A stretch of 64,000 nucleotides of DNA from Desulforamulus ruminis DSM 2154. Its GTDB lineage: Bacteria; Bacillota; Desulfotomaculia; Desulfotomaculales; Desulfotomaculaceae. This document shows positions 1 to 9,721 of the stretch, piece after piece. Under the pieces are notes generated by a model. That model did no database searches. It worked only from the letters and a program-made list of their open reading frames with translations, and was not told where the DNA came from. Location: positions 310,001-374,000 of the forward strand of contig NC_015589.1 of the NCBI RefSeq assembly GCF_000215085.1, in the 5' to 3' direction. The translations under genes were made by a program, and so were the position numbers. Positions within the stretch are counted from its first letter, which is position 1; every line of letters begins with the position of its first letter.

Positions 1-1
1 T

Positions 2-379
2 CTGATGACCGTTACCGGTCAGCGGCCGATCACCACCAAGGCCAAGAAATCCATCGCTGCCTTCAAGCTTCGTGCCGGAATGACCATTGGAACTAAGGTT
101 ACCCTGCGCGGAGAGCGCATGTATGAATTTGCCGACAGGCTCTTCAATATCGCACTGCCCCGGGTTCGTGACTTCCGTGGTGTTTCCGACAAATCCTTTG
201 ATGGCCGCGGCAATTACAATATGGGAATCAAAGAGCAGTTAATCTTCCCGGAAATTGAATACGACAAGATTGATAAAGTGCGCGGTATGGATGTTTGTTT
301 TGTAACAACAGCCAAAACCGATGAAGAAGCCAGAGAGCTGCTTAGACTGATGGGCATGCCCTTTATTAAAGCAAGCTAA
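2..379 (+). CDS. rplE: 50S ribosomal protein L5, C-terminal part (5' end outside window)
   Basis: The reading frame is open from the first bases, and the visible residues begin inside the conserved L5 segment TGQRP followed by TKAKKSIA, so the N-terminal third lies upstream of the window. The rest ([18 protein letters not shown], then [10 protein letters not shown] and the [11 protein letters not shown] segment) is typical L5. L5 binds 5S rRNA and forms part of the central protuberance of the large subunit. It is followed after 24 bases by rpsN, the normal spc operon order. The ATG at base 5 is an internal methionine, not the start. Confidence 0.97.
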   Translation: MMTVTGQRPITTKAKKSIAAFKLRAGMTIGTKVTLRGERMYEFADRLFNIALPRVRDFRGVSDKSFDGRGNYNMGIKEQLIFPEIEYDKIDKVRGMDVCFVTTAKTDEEARELLRLMGMPFIKAS

Positions 380-403
380 ACTTCCGGCAAAGGAGGGTAT
401 TCG

Positions 404-589
404 ATGGCCAAAAAATCTATGATTAACAAGGCAAACCGGCCGCAGAAGTTTACAGTGCGTGCGCATAACCGCTGCAAATTGTGTGGTCGGCCCCACGGCT
501 ATATGCGAAAGTTTGGTATCTGCCGTATTTGCTTCCGCGAACTTTCCTATAAAGGCGAGATTCCCGGAGTAAAGAAAGCTAGCTGGTAA
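404..589 (+). CDS. rpsN: 30S ribosomal protein S14, zinc-binding short form (type Z)
   Basis: This 61-residue protein is the short S14 form. It carries two CxxC pairs (CKLC near residue 24 and CRIC near residue 40) that hold a structural zinc, and ends in the usual KKASW. S14 sits in the head of the small subunit. A GGAGGG ribosome binding site lies 7 bases before the ATG. Position between rplE and rpsH is canonical for Firmicutes. The zinc form is the one that a zinc-independent paralogue replaces under zinc limitation in Bacillus; no such paralogue is in this window. Confidence 0.97.
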   Translation: MAKKSMINKANRPQKFTVRAHNRCKLCGRPHGYMRKFGICRICFRELSYKGEIPGVKKASW

Positions 590-610
590 TCAGGAAGGAG
601 GTTGCATCAC

Positions 611-1009
611 ATGGTCATGACCGATCCCATTGCGGATTTTCTAACCAGGATACGCAATGCCAATACGGTTTACCATGATAAAGTAGAAGCCCCGGCCTCC
701 AATGTAAAAAAGGCCATTGCAGAACTTTTAAAGCAAGAGGGCTATATTAAAGATTATGAAACCGTAGAAGATGGTAAACAAGGTGTTTTAAGACTGTATC
801 TAAAATATGGCGGCAGCAAGCAGCGCGTTATTACCGGCTTAAAAAGAATTTCCAAACCCGGTCTGCGGGTTTACGCCAAAAAAGACCAGGTTCCCAAGGT
901 ACTGGGTGGTCTGGGGATTGCCATTGTATCTACTTCCCAGGGAATTATGACCGACAAACAAGCGCGTCAGGCTGGACTGGGCGGCGAGGTTATTTGCTAC
1001 GTATGGTAG
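611..1009 (+). CDS. rpsH: 30S ribosomal protein S8
   Basis: S8 binds helix 21 of 16S rRNA early in small subunit assembly, and in many bacteria represses spc operon translation. The protein begins [18 protein letters not shown] and ends with GGEVICYVW, both family hallmarks. The ATG at 611 is chosen because the AAGGAGG at 595-602 is 8 bases upstream. A TTG at 602 overlaps the ribosome binding site and is unlikely, while ATG 617 would also fit the family start. Length of 132 residues is normal. Confidence 0.96.
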   Translation: MVMTDPIADFLTRIRNANTVYHDKVEAPASNVKKAIAELLKQEGYIKDYETVEDGKQGVLRLYLKYGGSKQRVITGLKRISKPGLRVYAKKDQVPKVLGGLGIAIVSTSQGIMTDKQARQAGLGGEVICYVW

Positions 1010-1032
1010 CTTGCGTACAGGAGGTGTGATTG

Positions 1033-1581
1033 ATGTCCAGGATTGGTAAAAAGCCAATTCCAGTGCCCCAAGGGGTTGACATCCAGATCAATGGCAACAA
1101 TGTTCTGGTTAAAGGACCCAAGGGTCAGATGGAAAGGGAATTCCACCGGGATATGATGATTAAACTGGAGGATGGCACTCTGCTGGTTGAACGCCCCAGT
1201 GATGCGAAGGACCACCGTTCACTGCATGGTTTAAGCCGGACTCTGCTCAGCAATATGGTGGAAGGGGTAACCAAAGGCTTCCAGCGCAACCTTGAACTGG
1301 TGGGCGTAGGTTACCGGGCTGCCAAACAAGGCAATAAACTGGTGCTAACTGTGGGTTACTCCCACCCGGTAGAGATGGATCCTCCTGCCGGTATTGAAAT
1401 TGAAGTTCCTGCACCCACCAAAATCAGCATCAAAGGTTATGACAAGCAAGTGGTGGGTCAATTTGCAGCCAACGTTCGTGCCGTGCGGGAACCCGAGCCT
1501 TATAAAGGCAAAGGGATTAAATACGAGGGTGAACGTATCCGTCGTAAGGCCGGCAAGGCAGGCGGCAAAGGCAAGAAATAG
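1033..1581 (+). CDS. rplF: 50S ribosomal protein L6
   Basis: A 182-residue L6 with the usual [12 protein letters not shown] start, the two tandem alpha/beta domains and the C-terminal motif [20 protein letters not shown] that contacts 23S rRNA near the factor-binding site. The ATG at 1033 has GGAGGTG about 7 bases upstream; the TTG three bases earlier is ignored. It lies between rpsH and rplR as expected. Nothing unusual is seen. Confidence 0.97.
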   Translation: MSRIGKKPIPVPQGVDIQINGNNVLVKGPKGQMEREFHRDMMIKLEDGTLLVERPSDAKDHRSLHGLSRTLLSNMVEGVTKGFQRNLELVGVGYRAAKQGNKLVLTVGYSHPVEMDPPAGIEIEVPAPTKISIKGYDKQVVGQFAANVRAVREPEPYKGKGIKYEGERIRRKAGKAGGKGKK

Positions 1582-1599
1582 GGAAGGAGTTGAATCCGG

Positions 1600-1968
1600 T
1601 TGCTTACCAAACCCGACCGTAAAGCGATTCGTGCCAAGCGCCGTCGCAGAGTACGGAATAAGATTTTGGGCACAGCGGAAAGGCCGCGTCTTAACGTGTT
1701 CCGCAGCTTAAATAACATTTATGCCCAACTCATTAATGATGAAACTGGCGTGACCGTGGTTGCTGCTTCAACCCTGTCGCCGGAATTAAAGGGCCAGTTG
1801 AAGAGCGGCGGCAACTTAGAAGCCGCTAAAGCCGTTGGCAGCCTGATAGGGAAACAGGCCCTGGAAAAGGGTGTTAAAGAAGTAATCTTTGACCGTGCGG
1901 GCTACCTGTATCATGGTCGTGTAAAAGCCCTGGCAGAAGGTGCCAGAGAAGCAGGGCTGGACTTCTAG
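1600..1968 (+). CDS. rplR: 50S ribosomal protein L18
   Basis: A 122-residue L18 that binds 5S rRNA together with L5. The very basic N-terminus ([16 protein letters not shown]) and the C-terminal [22 protein letters not shown] are diagnostic. The start is a TTG at 1600, 8 bases after GGAAGGAG; no ATG fits the family start. Neighbouring rplF and rpsE complete the canonical order. Confidence 0.97.
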   Translation: MLTKPDRKAIRAKRRRRVRNKILGTAERPRLNVFRSLNNIYAQLINDETGVTVVAASTLSPELKGQLKSGGNLEAAKAVGSLIGKQALEKGVKEVIFDRAGYLYHGRVKALAEGAREAGLDF

Positions 1969-1998
1969 TCTGGTGACAAAGGAGGGAAGCAACTAAAC

Positions 1999-2499
1999 AT
2001 GGCGAGAATTGATGCCAGCAAGTTGGAACTATCCGAAAAGGTTGTATTTATAAACCGCGTCGCCAAGGTTGTTAAGGGTGGTCGGCGTTTTAGCTTCTCC
2101 GCCCTGGTGGTCGTCGGCGACGGCAATGGTCATGTAGGTGCCGGTCTGGGCAAGGCCGGTGAAGTTCCTGAAGCCATCCGCAAAGGAATTGAAGATGCCA
2201 AGAAAAATTTAATTAAAGTACCTTTAAACGGTACCACCATTACCCATGAAGTACAAGGCCGCTTTGGCGCAGGGAAAGTATTAATGAAGCCCGCAGCCAA
2301 AGGTACCGGTGTAATCGCCGGAGGTCCTGTACGTGCCATCCTGGAATTGGCCGGAGTTAGAGACATCTTAACCAAGTCTTTGGGCTCCAACAATGCCAAC
2401 AACATGGTTAGCGCTACCATCGAGGGCCTTAAAATGCTTAAGACTCCCGATGAAGTTGCCCGCTTACGCGGGAAAGCCGTAGAAGAACTGTTAGGTTAG
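1999..2499 (+). CDS. rpsE: 30S ribosomal protein S5
   Basis: S5 (166 residues) has the N-terminal double-stranded RNA-binding type domain with [19 protein letters not shown] and the C-terminal alpha/beta domain with [17 protein letters not shown]. It acts in decoding accuracy together with S4, also encoded in this window. GGAGGG lies 13 bases before the ATG. Operon spacing to rpmD is 12 bases. Confidence 0.97.
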   Translation: MARIDASKLELSEKVVFINRVAKVVKGGRRFSFSALVVVGDGNGHVGAGLGKAGEVPEAIRKGIEDAKKNLIKVPLNGTTITHEVQGRFGAGKVLMKPAAKGTGVIAGGPVRAILELAGVRDILTKSLGSNNANNMVSATIEGLKMLKTPDEVARLRGKAVEELLG

Positions 2500-2511
2500 G
2501 GGGACGGACAA

Positions 2512-2691
2512 ATGGCCAAGCTGAAGATCACACTGGTTCGCAGTCTTATCGGCAGGCCTGAGGCACAGCGGAAAGTTGTCCGCGCCCTGGGTTTAGGTAA
2601 GACCAACAGCGTTATCGAACAACAGGATACCCCCATCATTCGGGGTATGATCAATAAGGTTTCTCACCTGGTTAAGGTTGAGGAAGCCTAA
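2512..2691 (+). CDS. rpmD: 50S ribosomal protein L30
   Basis: A short gene of 59 codons plus stop, reading [20 protein letters not shown] and ending HLVKVEEA. The segment RSLIGR followed by [22 protein letters not shown] is the L30 signature. Its stop codon overlaps the AAGGAGG that serves rplO. The position between rpsE and rplO is invariant in this operon. Confidence 0.96.
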   Translation: MAKLKITLVRSLIGRPEAQRKVVRALGLGKTNSVIEQQDTPIIRGMINKVSHLVKVEEA

Positions 2692-2704
2692 AGGAGGTGT
2701 ACCG

Positions 2705-3145
2705 GTGAAACTCTCTGAATTAAGGCCGGCTCCCGGAGCAAGAAGAAAGGCCACCCGTAAGGGTCAGGGTATTGGTTCCGGTTTAGGCAAGACTTCCGGT
2801 AAAGGCCACAAGGGTCAAAACGCCAGATCCGGCGGCGGCGTACGCCCCGGTTTTGAAGGCGGCCAAATGCCCATGCAGCGCCGGTTCCCCAAGAGGGGTT
2901 TTACGAACATATTTAGAAAGAACATCGTGGCTATTAATTTGGACCAACTGAATGTGTTTGAACCCGGCACGGAAGTAACTCCGGAGGTATTACTGACAGC
3001 AGGTTTGATCAAAAAGACTGGCGACGGTGTAAAGATTTTGGGCGATGGGATCATGGAAAAGGCTTTAACCGTAAAAGTACACGCCTTCAGCAAATCGGCA
3101 GTTGAGAAGATTACTGCTGCGGGCGGCAAAGCCGAGGTGATTTAA
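2705..3145 (+). CDS. rplO: 50S ribosomal protein L15
   Basis: L15 is recognised by its glycine- and basic-rich N-terminal extension ([20 protein letters not shown]), which threads into 23S rRNA, and the globular C-terminal domain. The GTG at 2705 follows AAGGAGGTG with good spacing and gives the family start [14 protein letters not shown] (146 residues). Reading the frame further upstream would run through the 3' end of rpmD and is rejected. Confidence 0.96.
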   Translation: MKLSELRPAPGARRKATRKGQGIGSGLGKTSGKGHKGQNARSGGGVRPGFEGGQMPMQRRFPKRGFTNIFRKNIVAINLDQLNVFEPGTEVTPEVLLTAGLIKKTGDGVKILGDGIMEKALTVKVHAFSKSAVEKITAAGGKAEVI

Positions 3146-3147
3146 GG

Positions 3148-4407
3148 GTGTTAAACAGCCTTAAGACTGCGTTCAAACTGGATGAACTGCGGGGCAAGCT
3201 GCTTTTTACCCTGGCCATAATTTTTCTGTTCCGGGTTGGCGTTCATATTCCGGTTCCCGGAATTAACCCGGATGCCTTTGCAGATTTGCTTAAGGGCGGA
3301 GCATTGCTTGGTTTCTTTGACGTAATCTCCGGGGGTGCCTTCAAAAGAGCCAGTATTTTTGCCATGAGTATCACCCCCTATATTAACGCCTCTATTATCA
3401 TGCAGCTTTTAACCGTGGTAATCCCACACCTTGAAAGGCTGGCCAAGGAAGGGGAAGAGGGGCGCAAGAAAATTACCCAATATACCCGTTACTTTACCGC
3501 TGTGCTGGCTTTTATTCAAGCCATCGGCATGTCCGCGGCTCTGAAAGGCGCACTGGTAAATCCTTCGGTGTGGAACTATCTGATGGTTGCCCTTACCTTC
3601 ACCGCAGGCACCGTCTTGCTGATGTGGATGGGGGAACAAATTACCGAGAAAGGCATTGGTAACGGGATTTCCTTGCTGATCTTTGCCGGTATCGTTTCCA
3701 GAATTCCTTCGGCACTGGTAAGCATTGGTGAATATTTAGAGGCAGGAACCATCAATATTCTGAGCATACTGCTTCTCATCGTCATTGGCACCCTGGTCAT
3801 TGCCGCAGTGGTTGCGGTACAGGAAGGCCAACGCCGGATTCCCGTGCAGTACGCCAAGCGTGTGGTAGGCCGTCGGGTATACGGAGGTCAGAGTTCCCAT
3901 CTGCCAATAAAAGTGAATCAGGCCGGTGTTATTCCCATCATCTTTGCTTCTTCACTTTTAATGTTCCCGGGTCAAATTGCTTCCTGGTTCCAGGGCAATA
4001 GCGTTGCTGCCTGGTACCTCAAATGGTTTGCCTGGGGCGGTGTTCTGAACAGTCTTTTATATGCCCTGTTAATTATCGGTTTTACCTATTTCTATACCGC
4101 GGTTATTATGAACCCGGTGGATATGGCCGAAAATATTAAAAAGTATGGCGGCTTCATACCCGGGCTGCGTCCTGGACGCCCTACCGCCGATTATATCGGC
4201 AAGGTTATGAGCAGGATTACCTTGGCCGGGGCGTTATTCCTGGCGATCATTGCCATCTTACCCAACGTTATACTGGCCTTAACCCGTATTCCCAACGTGT
4301 ACTTTGGTGGAACCGCACTGCTGATTGTAGTAGGCGTTGCCCTGGATACCATGAAACAGATTGAATCTCACCTGTTGATGCGTAGCTACCAGGGGTTTCT
4401 TAAGTAG
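3148..4407 (+). CDS. secY: Preprotein translocase channel subunit SecY
   Basis: SecY forms the protein-conducting channel of the inner membrane with SecE and SecG. The 419-residue protein has ten hydrophobic segments and hallmark stretches such as LGFFDVISGGAFKRASIFAMSITPYINAS near residue 50 and the cytoplasmic loop QEGQRRIPVQYAKR near residue 230. The start is a GTG two bases after the rplO stop, so translation is probably coupled. In many Firmicutes adk follows secY; here map follows directly after 12 bases. Confidence 0.97.
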   Translation: MLNSLKTAFKLDELRGKLLFTLAIIFLFRVGVHIPVPGINPDAFADLLKGGALLGFFDVISGGAFKRASIFAMSITPYINASIIMQLLTVVIPHLERLAKEGEEGRKKITQYTRYFTAVLAFIQAIGMSAALKGALVNPSVWNYLMVALTFTAGTVLLMWMGEQITEKGIGNGISLLIFAGIVSRIPSALVSIGEYLEAGTINILSILLLIVIGTLVIAAVVAVQEGQRRIPVQYAKRVVGRRVYGGQSSHLPIKVNQAGVIPIIFASSLLMFPGQIASWFQGNSVAAWYLKWFAWGGVLNSLLYALLIIGFTYFYTAVIMNPVDMAENIKKYGGFIPGLRPGRPTADYIGKVMSRITLAGALFLAIIAILPNVILALTRIPNVYFGGTALLIVVGVALDTMKQIESHLLMRSYQGFLK

Positions 4408-4419
4408 TGGTGAGTTGAA

Positions 4420-5166
4420 ATGATCATTATAAAGACCGAGAGGGAACTCACCTACATGCGGGATGCCGGAAGGCTGGTGGCGGAAACCTTCCAGGAAATC
4501 AAGGGATCTGTAAAACCCGGTGTAAGCACCAGGGAACTGGATGCCAAGGCGGAGGATTACATTCTGAAAAAGGGCGCCAAGCCAGCTTTTAAAGGGTATG
4601 GCGGGTTTCCCGCCACCCTTTGTACCTCCATTAATGAAGAGGTGGTACACGGCATTCCCGGTTTAAGAAAATTGGAAAATGGGGATATTATTAGCATTGA
4701 CTGTGGTGCGGTAATAAATGGTTTTGTTGGTGACAGCGCCCTGACCTTGCCTGTGGGGGAGATCAGCCACGAAGCCCAGGAATTGTTAAGGGTCACCGAA
4801 GAATCTTTATACGCCGGCATTGCTCAGGCAGTGGAGGGAAATCGCCTTTCCGATGTTTCTCATGCGGTTCAACAATGTATAGAGGGACAGGGCATGTCCG
4901 TTGTTCGGGATTATGTAGGCCATGGCATTGGAGCTAAAATGCACGAGGACCCGCAGATTCCTAATTATGGGCGTCCCGGCCGCGGACCCAGGCTGAAGAA
5001 AGGTATGACATTGGCAATTGAACCGATGGTTAACCTGGGCACCTTTGAGGTGCGCACGCTACCGGATAACTGGACAGTAGTAACACTCGACGGTAGGTTG
5101 TCGGCCCACTTTGAACATACAATCGCCATAACCGATGATACACCAGAAATTCTAACCAAACTTTAA
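4420..5166 (+). CDS. map: Type I methionine aminopeptidase
   Basis: A 248-residue methionine aminopeptidase that removes the initiator methionine from nascent proteins. The pita-bread fold ligands are visible: [16 protein letters not shown] holds the two metal-binding aspartates, [10 protein letters not shown] the histidine, and AIEPM and FEHTIAI the glutamates. The N-terminus lacks the SH3-binding zinc extension of eukaryotic and some actinobacterial forms. ATG at 4420 follows a weak GGTGAG. It belongs to the spc operon. Confidence 0.96.
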   Translation: MIIIKTERELTYMRDAGRLVAETFQEIKGSVKPGVSTRELDAKAEDYILKKGAKPAFKGYGGFPATLCTSINEEVVHGIPGLRKLENGDIISIDCGAVINGFVGDSALTLPVGEISHEAQELLRVTEESLYAGIAQAVEGNRLSDVSHAVQQCIEGQGMSVVRDYVGHGIGAKMHEDPQIPNYGRPGRGPRLKKGMTLAIEPMVNLGTFEVRTLPDNWTVVTLDGRLSAHFEHTIAITDDTPEILTKL

Positions 5167-5206
5167 GTGGCCAAGGGCACGGCGAGAGTGTTGGAGGTGC
5201 AAGGTT

Positions 5207-5515
5207 TTGGTTGATGAAGTGAGGCCCGGGCAACTGGTAAGTTCGACCCAGGGGCGTGATGCAGGAAGGTTCTACCTGGTGCTTGATAAGTCAGACCTCT
5301 TTGTGATGGTGACCGATGGAAAATTCCGAGGCCTGGAAAAGCCGAAGAAGAAAAACCTCAAACATCTTAAAATCTGGCCGCTGGTGGCAGAGAACCTGGC
5401 CCACAAGCTGGCGGAGGAAAGCAAAGTGAGCAATTCCGAGATAGTAGAAATGCTAAAGGATCTGACGGGTTCACTAGAGGAGGAACCTTTACTCAAAGGT
5501 AAGGAGGTTGGGTAA
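5207..5515 (+). CDS. KOW-domain RNA-binding protein, L14e/L6e/L27e-like
   Basis: A 102-residue protein starting at TTG 5207 behind GGAGGTG. The first 45 residues form a KOW-like segment (RPGQLVSSTQGRDAGRFYLVLD) resembling the ribosomal L14e/L27e group, followed by a basic patch KPKKKNLKHLK and an acidic helical tail. Such small proteins are common between map and infA in clostridia and Bacillus and are presumed to bind rRNA or act in ribosome assembly. Exact function is not known. It ends 6 bases before infA. Confidence 0.8.
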   Translation: MVDEVRPGQLVSSTQGRDAGRFYLVLDKSDLFVMVTDGKFRGLEKPKKKNLKHLKIWPLVAENLAHKLAEESKVSNSEIVEMLKDLTGSLEEEPLLKGKEVG

Positions 5516-5521
5516 AGAGCA

Positions 5522-5885
<364 letters not shown>

Positions 5886-5906
5886 CACGGGAGGTGTAAT
5901 CGAAGT

Positions 5907-6278
5907 ATGGCACGTATTGCCGGTGTGGACCTGCCAAAGGATAAAAGGTCGGAAATCGCTCTTACCTACATCTACGGAATTGGTAAGCCCACTGCACAAA
6001 AAATTCTGAGCCAAGCCGGTGTAAATCCGGATACTAGAATCAAAGATCTAACCGAAGAAGAAGTGAATAAACTCCGGGACTATATTGATAAAAACGTTAA
6101 AGTTGAAGGTGACCTCCGCAGGGAAGTTGCTCTAAACATTAAACGCTTAATTGAGATTGGTTGCTACCGGGGCCTCAGACACCGTCGCGGATTGCCTGTT
6201 CGCGGCCAGCGTACAAAAACCAACGCCCGTACCCGCAAGGGTCCCAAAAAGACCGTTGGTGTACGTAGGAAGAAGTAG
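5907..6278 (+). CDS. rpsM: 30S ribosomal protein S13
   Basis: S13 (123 residues) contacts tRNAs and the large subunit from the head of the 30S particle. The start [14 protein letters not shown], the helix-two-turn-helix with [10 protein letters not shown], and the basic tail [19 protein letters not shown] are all typical. GGGAGGTG lies 11 bases before ATG. It opens the alpha operon segment rpsM-rpsK-rpsD-rpoA-rplQ. Confidence 0.98.
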   Translation: MARIAGVDLPKDKRSEIALTYIYGIGKPTAQKILSQAGVNPDTRIKDLTEEEVNKLRDYIDKNVKVEGDLRREVALNIKRLIEIGCYRGLRHRRGLPVRGQRTKTNARTRKGPKKTVGVRRKK

Positions 6279-6302
6279 GGTGAGAGGGGGTAAAGAACAA
6301 AC

Positions 6303-6692
6303 ATGGCGCGTCGCCAAGTAAGAACAAAACGTAAAGAAAAGAAAAACATCGAGCAGGGTGTAGCACATATCAAGTCTACCTTTAACAATACCATCGTTAC
6401 CATTACCGACCTCAAAGGCAACTGCCTCGGTTGGAGCAGTGCCGGGCAGGTTGGTTTCAAGGGTTCCCGTAAAAGTACTCCCTTTGCCGCTCAAATGGCT
6501 GCCGAAGCAGCTGCCAAGGACGCGATGGAACATGGCCTGAAAGAGGTAGAAGTTACTGTAAAAGGGCCTGGTTCCGGTCGTGAGGCTGCGATCCGTTCTT
6601 TACAAGCTGCAGGTTTGGAAGTAAACATGATCAAAGATGTGACTCCAATTCCACACAATGGTTGCCGGCCGCCTAAGCGCCGGAGAGTGTAA
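6303..6692 (+). CDS. rpsK: 30S ribosomal protein S11
   Basis: S11 (129 residues) is identified by the central segment [36 protein letters not shown] and the end [18 protein letters not shown]. It lines the platform of the small subunit near the mRNA exit. The ATG at 6303 follows GAGAGGGGG. Ordinary member of the alpha operon. Confidence 0.98.
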   Translation: MARRQVRTKRKEKKNIEQGVAHIKSTFNNTIVTITDLKGNCLGWSSAGQVGFKGSRKSTPFAAQMAAEAAAKDAMEHGLKEVEVTVKGPGSGREAAIRSLQAAGLEVNMIKDVTPIPHNGCRPPKRRRV

Positions 6693-6712
6693 AGGGAGGT
6701 GTGTGAGTTTCC

Positions 6713-7339
6713 ATGGCAAGATATACAGGTCCCCACTGCCGCTTGTGTCGGCGTGAAGGTCTGAAGTTGTATTTAAAAGGGGAACGTTGCTACACCGGTA
6801 AGTGCGCTGTTGACCGCCGTAGCTATGCTCCCGGACAACACGGCCAAGGTCGTAAAAAAATATCCGAATATGGTATTCAACTGCGTGAAAAGCAAAAGGC
6901 CCGCCGGATTTACGGCATTCTGGAAAAGCCTTTCCGGGCCTATTTTGAACGGGCTGAGCGGCAACCCGGCGTTACCGGTGAAAACCTGCTTCGTCTTTTG
7001 GAGCGCCGCCTGGACAACGTGATCTTCCGTCTGGGTCTGGGTGCTTCCAGGGTGGAAGCCCGCCAACTGGTACGCCACGGGCATTTCACCGTGAACGGGA
7101 AGAGAGTGAACATTCCTTCTTTCCAAGTCCGGGTTGGTGACGAAATCAGCGTTCGCGAAAAGAGCAAGTCTTCCCCGCGGGTGAAAGAATTAATCGAGCG
7201 GGCCGCAGAGCGTACTCCAGTTGCTTGGCTGGAATATGACGCAAACGAACTTAAGGCCAGGGTAGTGGCACTGCCCAACCGGGATCAAATCGATATTCCG
7301 GTTCAAGACCACCTGATTATCGAGTTGTATTCCAGGTAA
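6713..7339 (+). CDS. rpsD: 30S ribosomal protein S4, zinc-binding form
   Basis: S4 (208 residues) nucleates small subunit assembly. The N-terminal region carries the four-cysteine zinc motif (CRLCRREG and [11 protein letters not shown]), and the S4 RNA-binding domain lies near residues 97-160 ([20 protein letters not shown]). Unlike Bacillus subtilis, where rpsD is elsewhere, it is here within the alpha operon between rpsK and rpoA, the usual clostridial arrangement. Start ATG at 6713 behind GGGAGGTG. Confidence 0.97.
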   Translation: MARYTGPHCRLCRREGLKLYLKGERCYTGKCAVDRRSYAPGQHGQGRKKISEYGIQLREKQKARRIYGILEKPFRAYFERAERQPGVTGENLLRLLERRLDNVIFRLGLGASRVEARQLVRHGHFTVNGKRVNIPSFQVRVGDEISVREKSKSSPRVKELIERAAERTPVAWLEYDANELKARVVALPNRDQIDIPVQDHLIIELYSR

Positions 7340-7387
7340 TTGGTCGGTAATTGTTAGTACCGGTCCGGCCAAAGGAGGGTTACCGAA

Positions 7388-8335
7388 TTGTTGGAAATTG
7401 AGAAGCCAAAGATTGACATACTGGAACAGAATGAAGATAATACGTACGGTAAATTTATGGTAGAACCGCTGGAGAGAGGCTACGGGATCACCCTGGGCAA
7501 CTCTCTGCGCAGAATTCTACTTTCCTCCCTGCCTGGAGCTGCTGTTACCTCCGTCAAAATTGACGGAGTGCTGCATGAATTCAGTACTGTTCCAGGTATT
7601 CGGGAAGATGTTACTGACATTATCCTGAATCTGAAAAATCTTTGCCTTAAGATTCACAGCGACGAGGAGAAAGTTCTTCGGATTGAAGCGCAAACCGAAG
7701 GTCCCGTTACTGCCGGTGATATTATTCATGATGCCGATGTGGAGATTTTAAACCCTGATTTACATTTGGCAACCCTTGATACCGGTGGACGGTTATTTAT
7801 GGAAATTACCGTAAACAAAGGCCGTGGATATTCTTCTGCTGAGAAGAATAAAAAGGGTGAGCATATTATTGGGGTCATACCCGTCGACTCCGCATATACA
7901 CCGGTACGCAAAGTGAACTACGCCGTGGAGAATACCCGGGTAGGTCAGATTACCGACTATGACAAGCTCACTCTGGAGGTCTGGACCAACGGCAGTATCC
8001 GGCCTGATGAGGCGACCAGCCTGGCTGCCAAAATTTTAAGCGAACATTTAAGACTGTTCATCGGTTTAACCGAAACAGTCAATGATGTTGAAATTATGGT
8101 GGAAAAGGAAGAGGAACAAAAGGACAAGATCATGGAAATGACCATTGAAGAACTCGACTTGTCCGTACGCTCCTACAACTGCCTGAAAAGGGCTGGCATC
8201 AATACCGTTGAAGAACTGATCCAGCGTAACGAGGAAGACATGATGAAGGTTCGCAACCTGGGCAAAAAGTCACTGGAAGAAGTTGTCAACAAGTTGAACG
8301 AACTGGGCCTGTCTCTGAGGAAAGACGACGAGTAA
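7388..8335 (+). CDS. rpoA: RNA polymerase alpha subunit
   Basis: The 315-residue alpha subunit has the N-terminal dimerisation domain ([20 protein letters not shown] near residue 25) and, after a linker near residue 235, the C-terminal DNA- and activator-binding domain with helix-hairpin-helix segments ([28 protein letters not shown]). TTG at 7388 follows AAAGGAGGG; the family start MLEIEKPKI fits this codon. Confidence 0.98.
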   Translation: MLEIEKPKIDILEQNEDNTYGKFMVEPLERGYGITLGNSLRRILLSSLPGAAVTSVKIDGVLHEFSTVPGIREDVTDIILNLKNLCLKIHSDEEKVLRIEAQTEGPVTAGDIIHDADVEILNPDLHLATLDTGGRLFMEITVNKGRGYSSAEKNKKGEHIIGVIPVDSAYTPVRKVNYAVENTRVGQITDYDKLTLEVWTNGSIRPDEATSLAAKILSEHLRLFIGLTETVNDVEIMVEKEEEQKDKIMEMTIEELDLSVRSYNCLKRAGINTVEELIQRNEEDMMKVRNLGKKSLEEVVNKLNELGLSLRKDDE

Positions 8336-8349
8336 GGGAGGGACGATTT

Positions 8350-8688
8350 GTGGGTTATCGCAGATTTGGTTTAACCACTGGACACAGAAAAGCTATGCTT
8401 AGAAATCTCGTTACCTCTTTATTCCGGGATGAACGGATTGAAACCACCGAACCCAGGGCTAAAGATGTACGCAGCATTGCTGAGAAGCTGGTTACCACTG
8501 CCAAAAAGGGTGATTTGGCTGCTCGCCGCCAGTGTTTAGAATATATCTACGAAGAAGAAGTAGTTAAAAAGCTTTTTGATTCCATCGCTCCCAAATATGC
8601 TGAACGCCAGGGCGGTTATACCCGTATTGTTAAGGTAGGCTATCGCCGGGGTGACGCAGCAGAAATGGTGCTGTTGGAACTGGTTTAA
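8350..8688 (+). CDS. rplQ: 50S ribosomal protein L17
   Basis: L17 (112 residues) begins [20 protein letters not shown] from a GTG at 8350 and closes the alpha operon. The segment [21 protein letters not shown] is characteristic. It is followed by terminator-like hairpins, then by the ECF transporter genes as in many Firmicutes. Confidence 0.98.
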   Translation: MGYRRFGLTTGHRKAMLRNLVTSLFRDERIETTEPRAKDVRSIAEKLVTTAKKGDLAARRQCLEYIYEEEVVKKLFDSIAPKYAERQGGYTRIVKVGYRRGDAAEMVLLELV

Positions 8689-8782
8689 ATCTTTATGGCA
8701 TTAAGAACTAGCGGAAACCCCCGGATGTGGTTTCCGTTTCGCCTTCTATTGTTCTGAAAGACAAAATGCCAAGTTATATCCT

Positions 8783-8830
8783 GCCCCGGGGTAACCGCAG
8801 AAGCTGTGGCGGGATGCCCCGGGGTTTCTT
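8783..8830 (+). terminator. Probable rho-independent terminator after rplQ
   Basis: Two copies of GCCCCGGGG (8783-8791 and 8816-8824) bracket an inner CCGCAG/CTGTGG stem and are followed by TTTCTT. A smaller hairpin, CGGAAACC/GGTTTCCG, lies just upstream at 8712-8736. The pair would end most transcription of the ribosomal operon before the ECF genes. Confidence 0.65.
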
Positions 8831-8890
8831 ATTATCAAAAGGGCTAAACTTTTAAACATGCCGGGACAGTTCATGGGTGAAGGGGAAAGC

Positions 8891-9721
8891 ATGAAAGACA
8901 TCATTATTTCTGTAAACAATTTGTTCTTTCAGTATCCGCAACAGGAGCAATGGGCACTGGAGGATGTTTGCCTGGATATTTATGCCGGTGAATTCTTGGT
9001 GCTGTTGGGACCCAATGGATCGGGGAAATCTACTCTGGCCCGGCATCTTAACGGCTTGCTTTTGCCTGCCCGAGGACAGGTGCTGGTGCATGGGTTATCC
9101 ACCGCCGATGAGCCGGCCCTTTGGGACATCCGGAAAAAGGTGGGCATGGTTTTTCAAAATCCCGACAACCAGTTGGTGGCGGCGCTGGTGGAGGAAGAGA
9201 TTGCTTTTGGTCTGGAAAATCTGGGTGTTTCACCGGATAATATCGGGGAGCAGATTGTAAAGATCAGCGGCAGGCTGGGTTTGCAGCATCTTTTATCCTC
9301 TCCGCCTCACCGGCTTTCCGGGGGCCAAAAGCAAAGGGTAGCCATTGCCTCGGTGCTGGCCCTGGAACCGGATGTGCTGGTGCTGGATGAACCCACCTCC
9401 ATGCTGGACCCGTCGGGGCGCAAGGATGTCCTGGAGGAAATTCTACGCCTCCGGGAGAGGGGGAAAACCATTGTTCTGGTGACCCATGACATGAATGAAG
9501 CCCTGCAGGCAGACAGAGTCCTGGTCTTGAATCAGGGCAAAATTTTTCTTTCAGGAAGTCCGGAAAAATGTTTTAGTCAGGTTGCAGAACTAAAAAAAAT
9601 TGGATTGGGAATTCCTCCTGCCGCCGAATTGGCAGGCCATTTAAGGCAGAGGGGATTCGGGCTGCCGGATTCCTTACTGCGTGTAGAGGATTGGATTGAA
9701 TATCTATGCGGGAGGTCATAA
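8891..9721 (+). CDS. ecfA1: ECF transporter ATPase EcfA1
   Basis: An ABC ATPase of the energy-coupling factor family, which powers uptake of vitamins and metal ions through exchangeable substrate-binding S components. Visible motifs are Walker A GPNGSGKST, signature LSGGQKQRVAIA, Walker B VLVLDEPTSMLDP and the switch histidine in VTHDM. ATG 8891 follows GAAGGGGA; an upstream in-frame ATG at 8858 would add 11 residues. The end overlaps ecfA2 by 16 bases, so the two are translationally coupled. No S component is in the window, consistent with a group II shared module. Confidence 0.93.
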   Translation: MKDIIISVNNLFFQYPQQEQWALEDVCLDIYAGEFLVLLGPNGSGKSTLARHLNGLLLPARGQVLVHGLSTADEPALWDIRKKVGMVFQNPDNQLVAALVEEEIAFGLENLGVSPDNIGEQIVKISGRLGLQHLLSSPPHRLSGGQKQRVAIASVLALEPDVLVLDEPTSMLDPSGRKDVLEEILRLRERGKTIVLVTHDMNEALQADRVLVLNQGKIFLSGSPEKCFSQVAELKKIGLGIPPAAELAGHLRQRGFGLPDSLLRVEDWIEYLCGRS

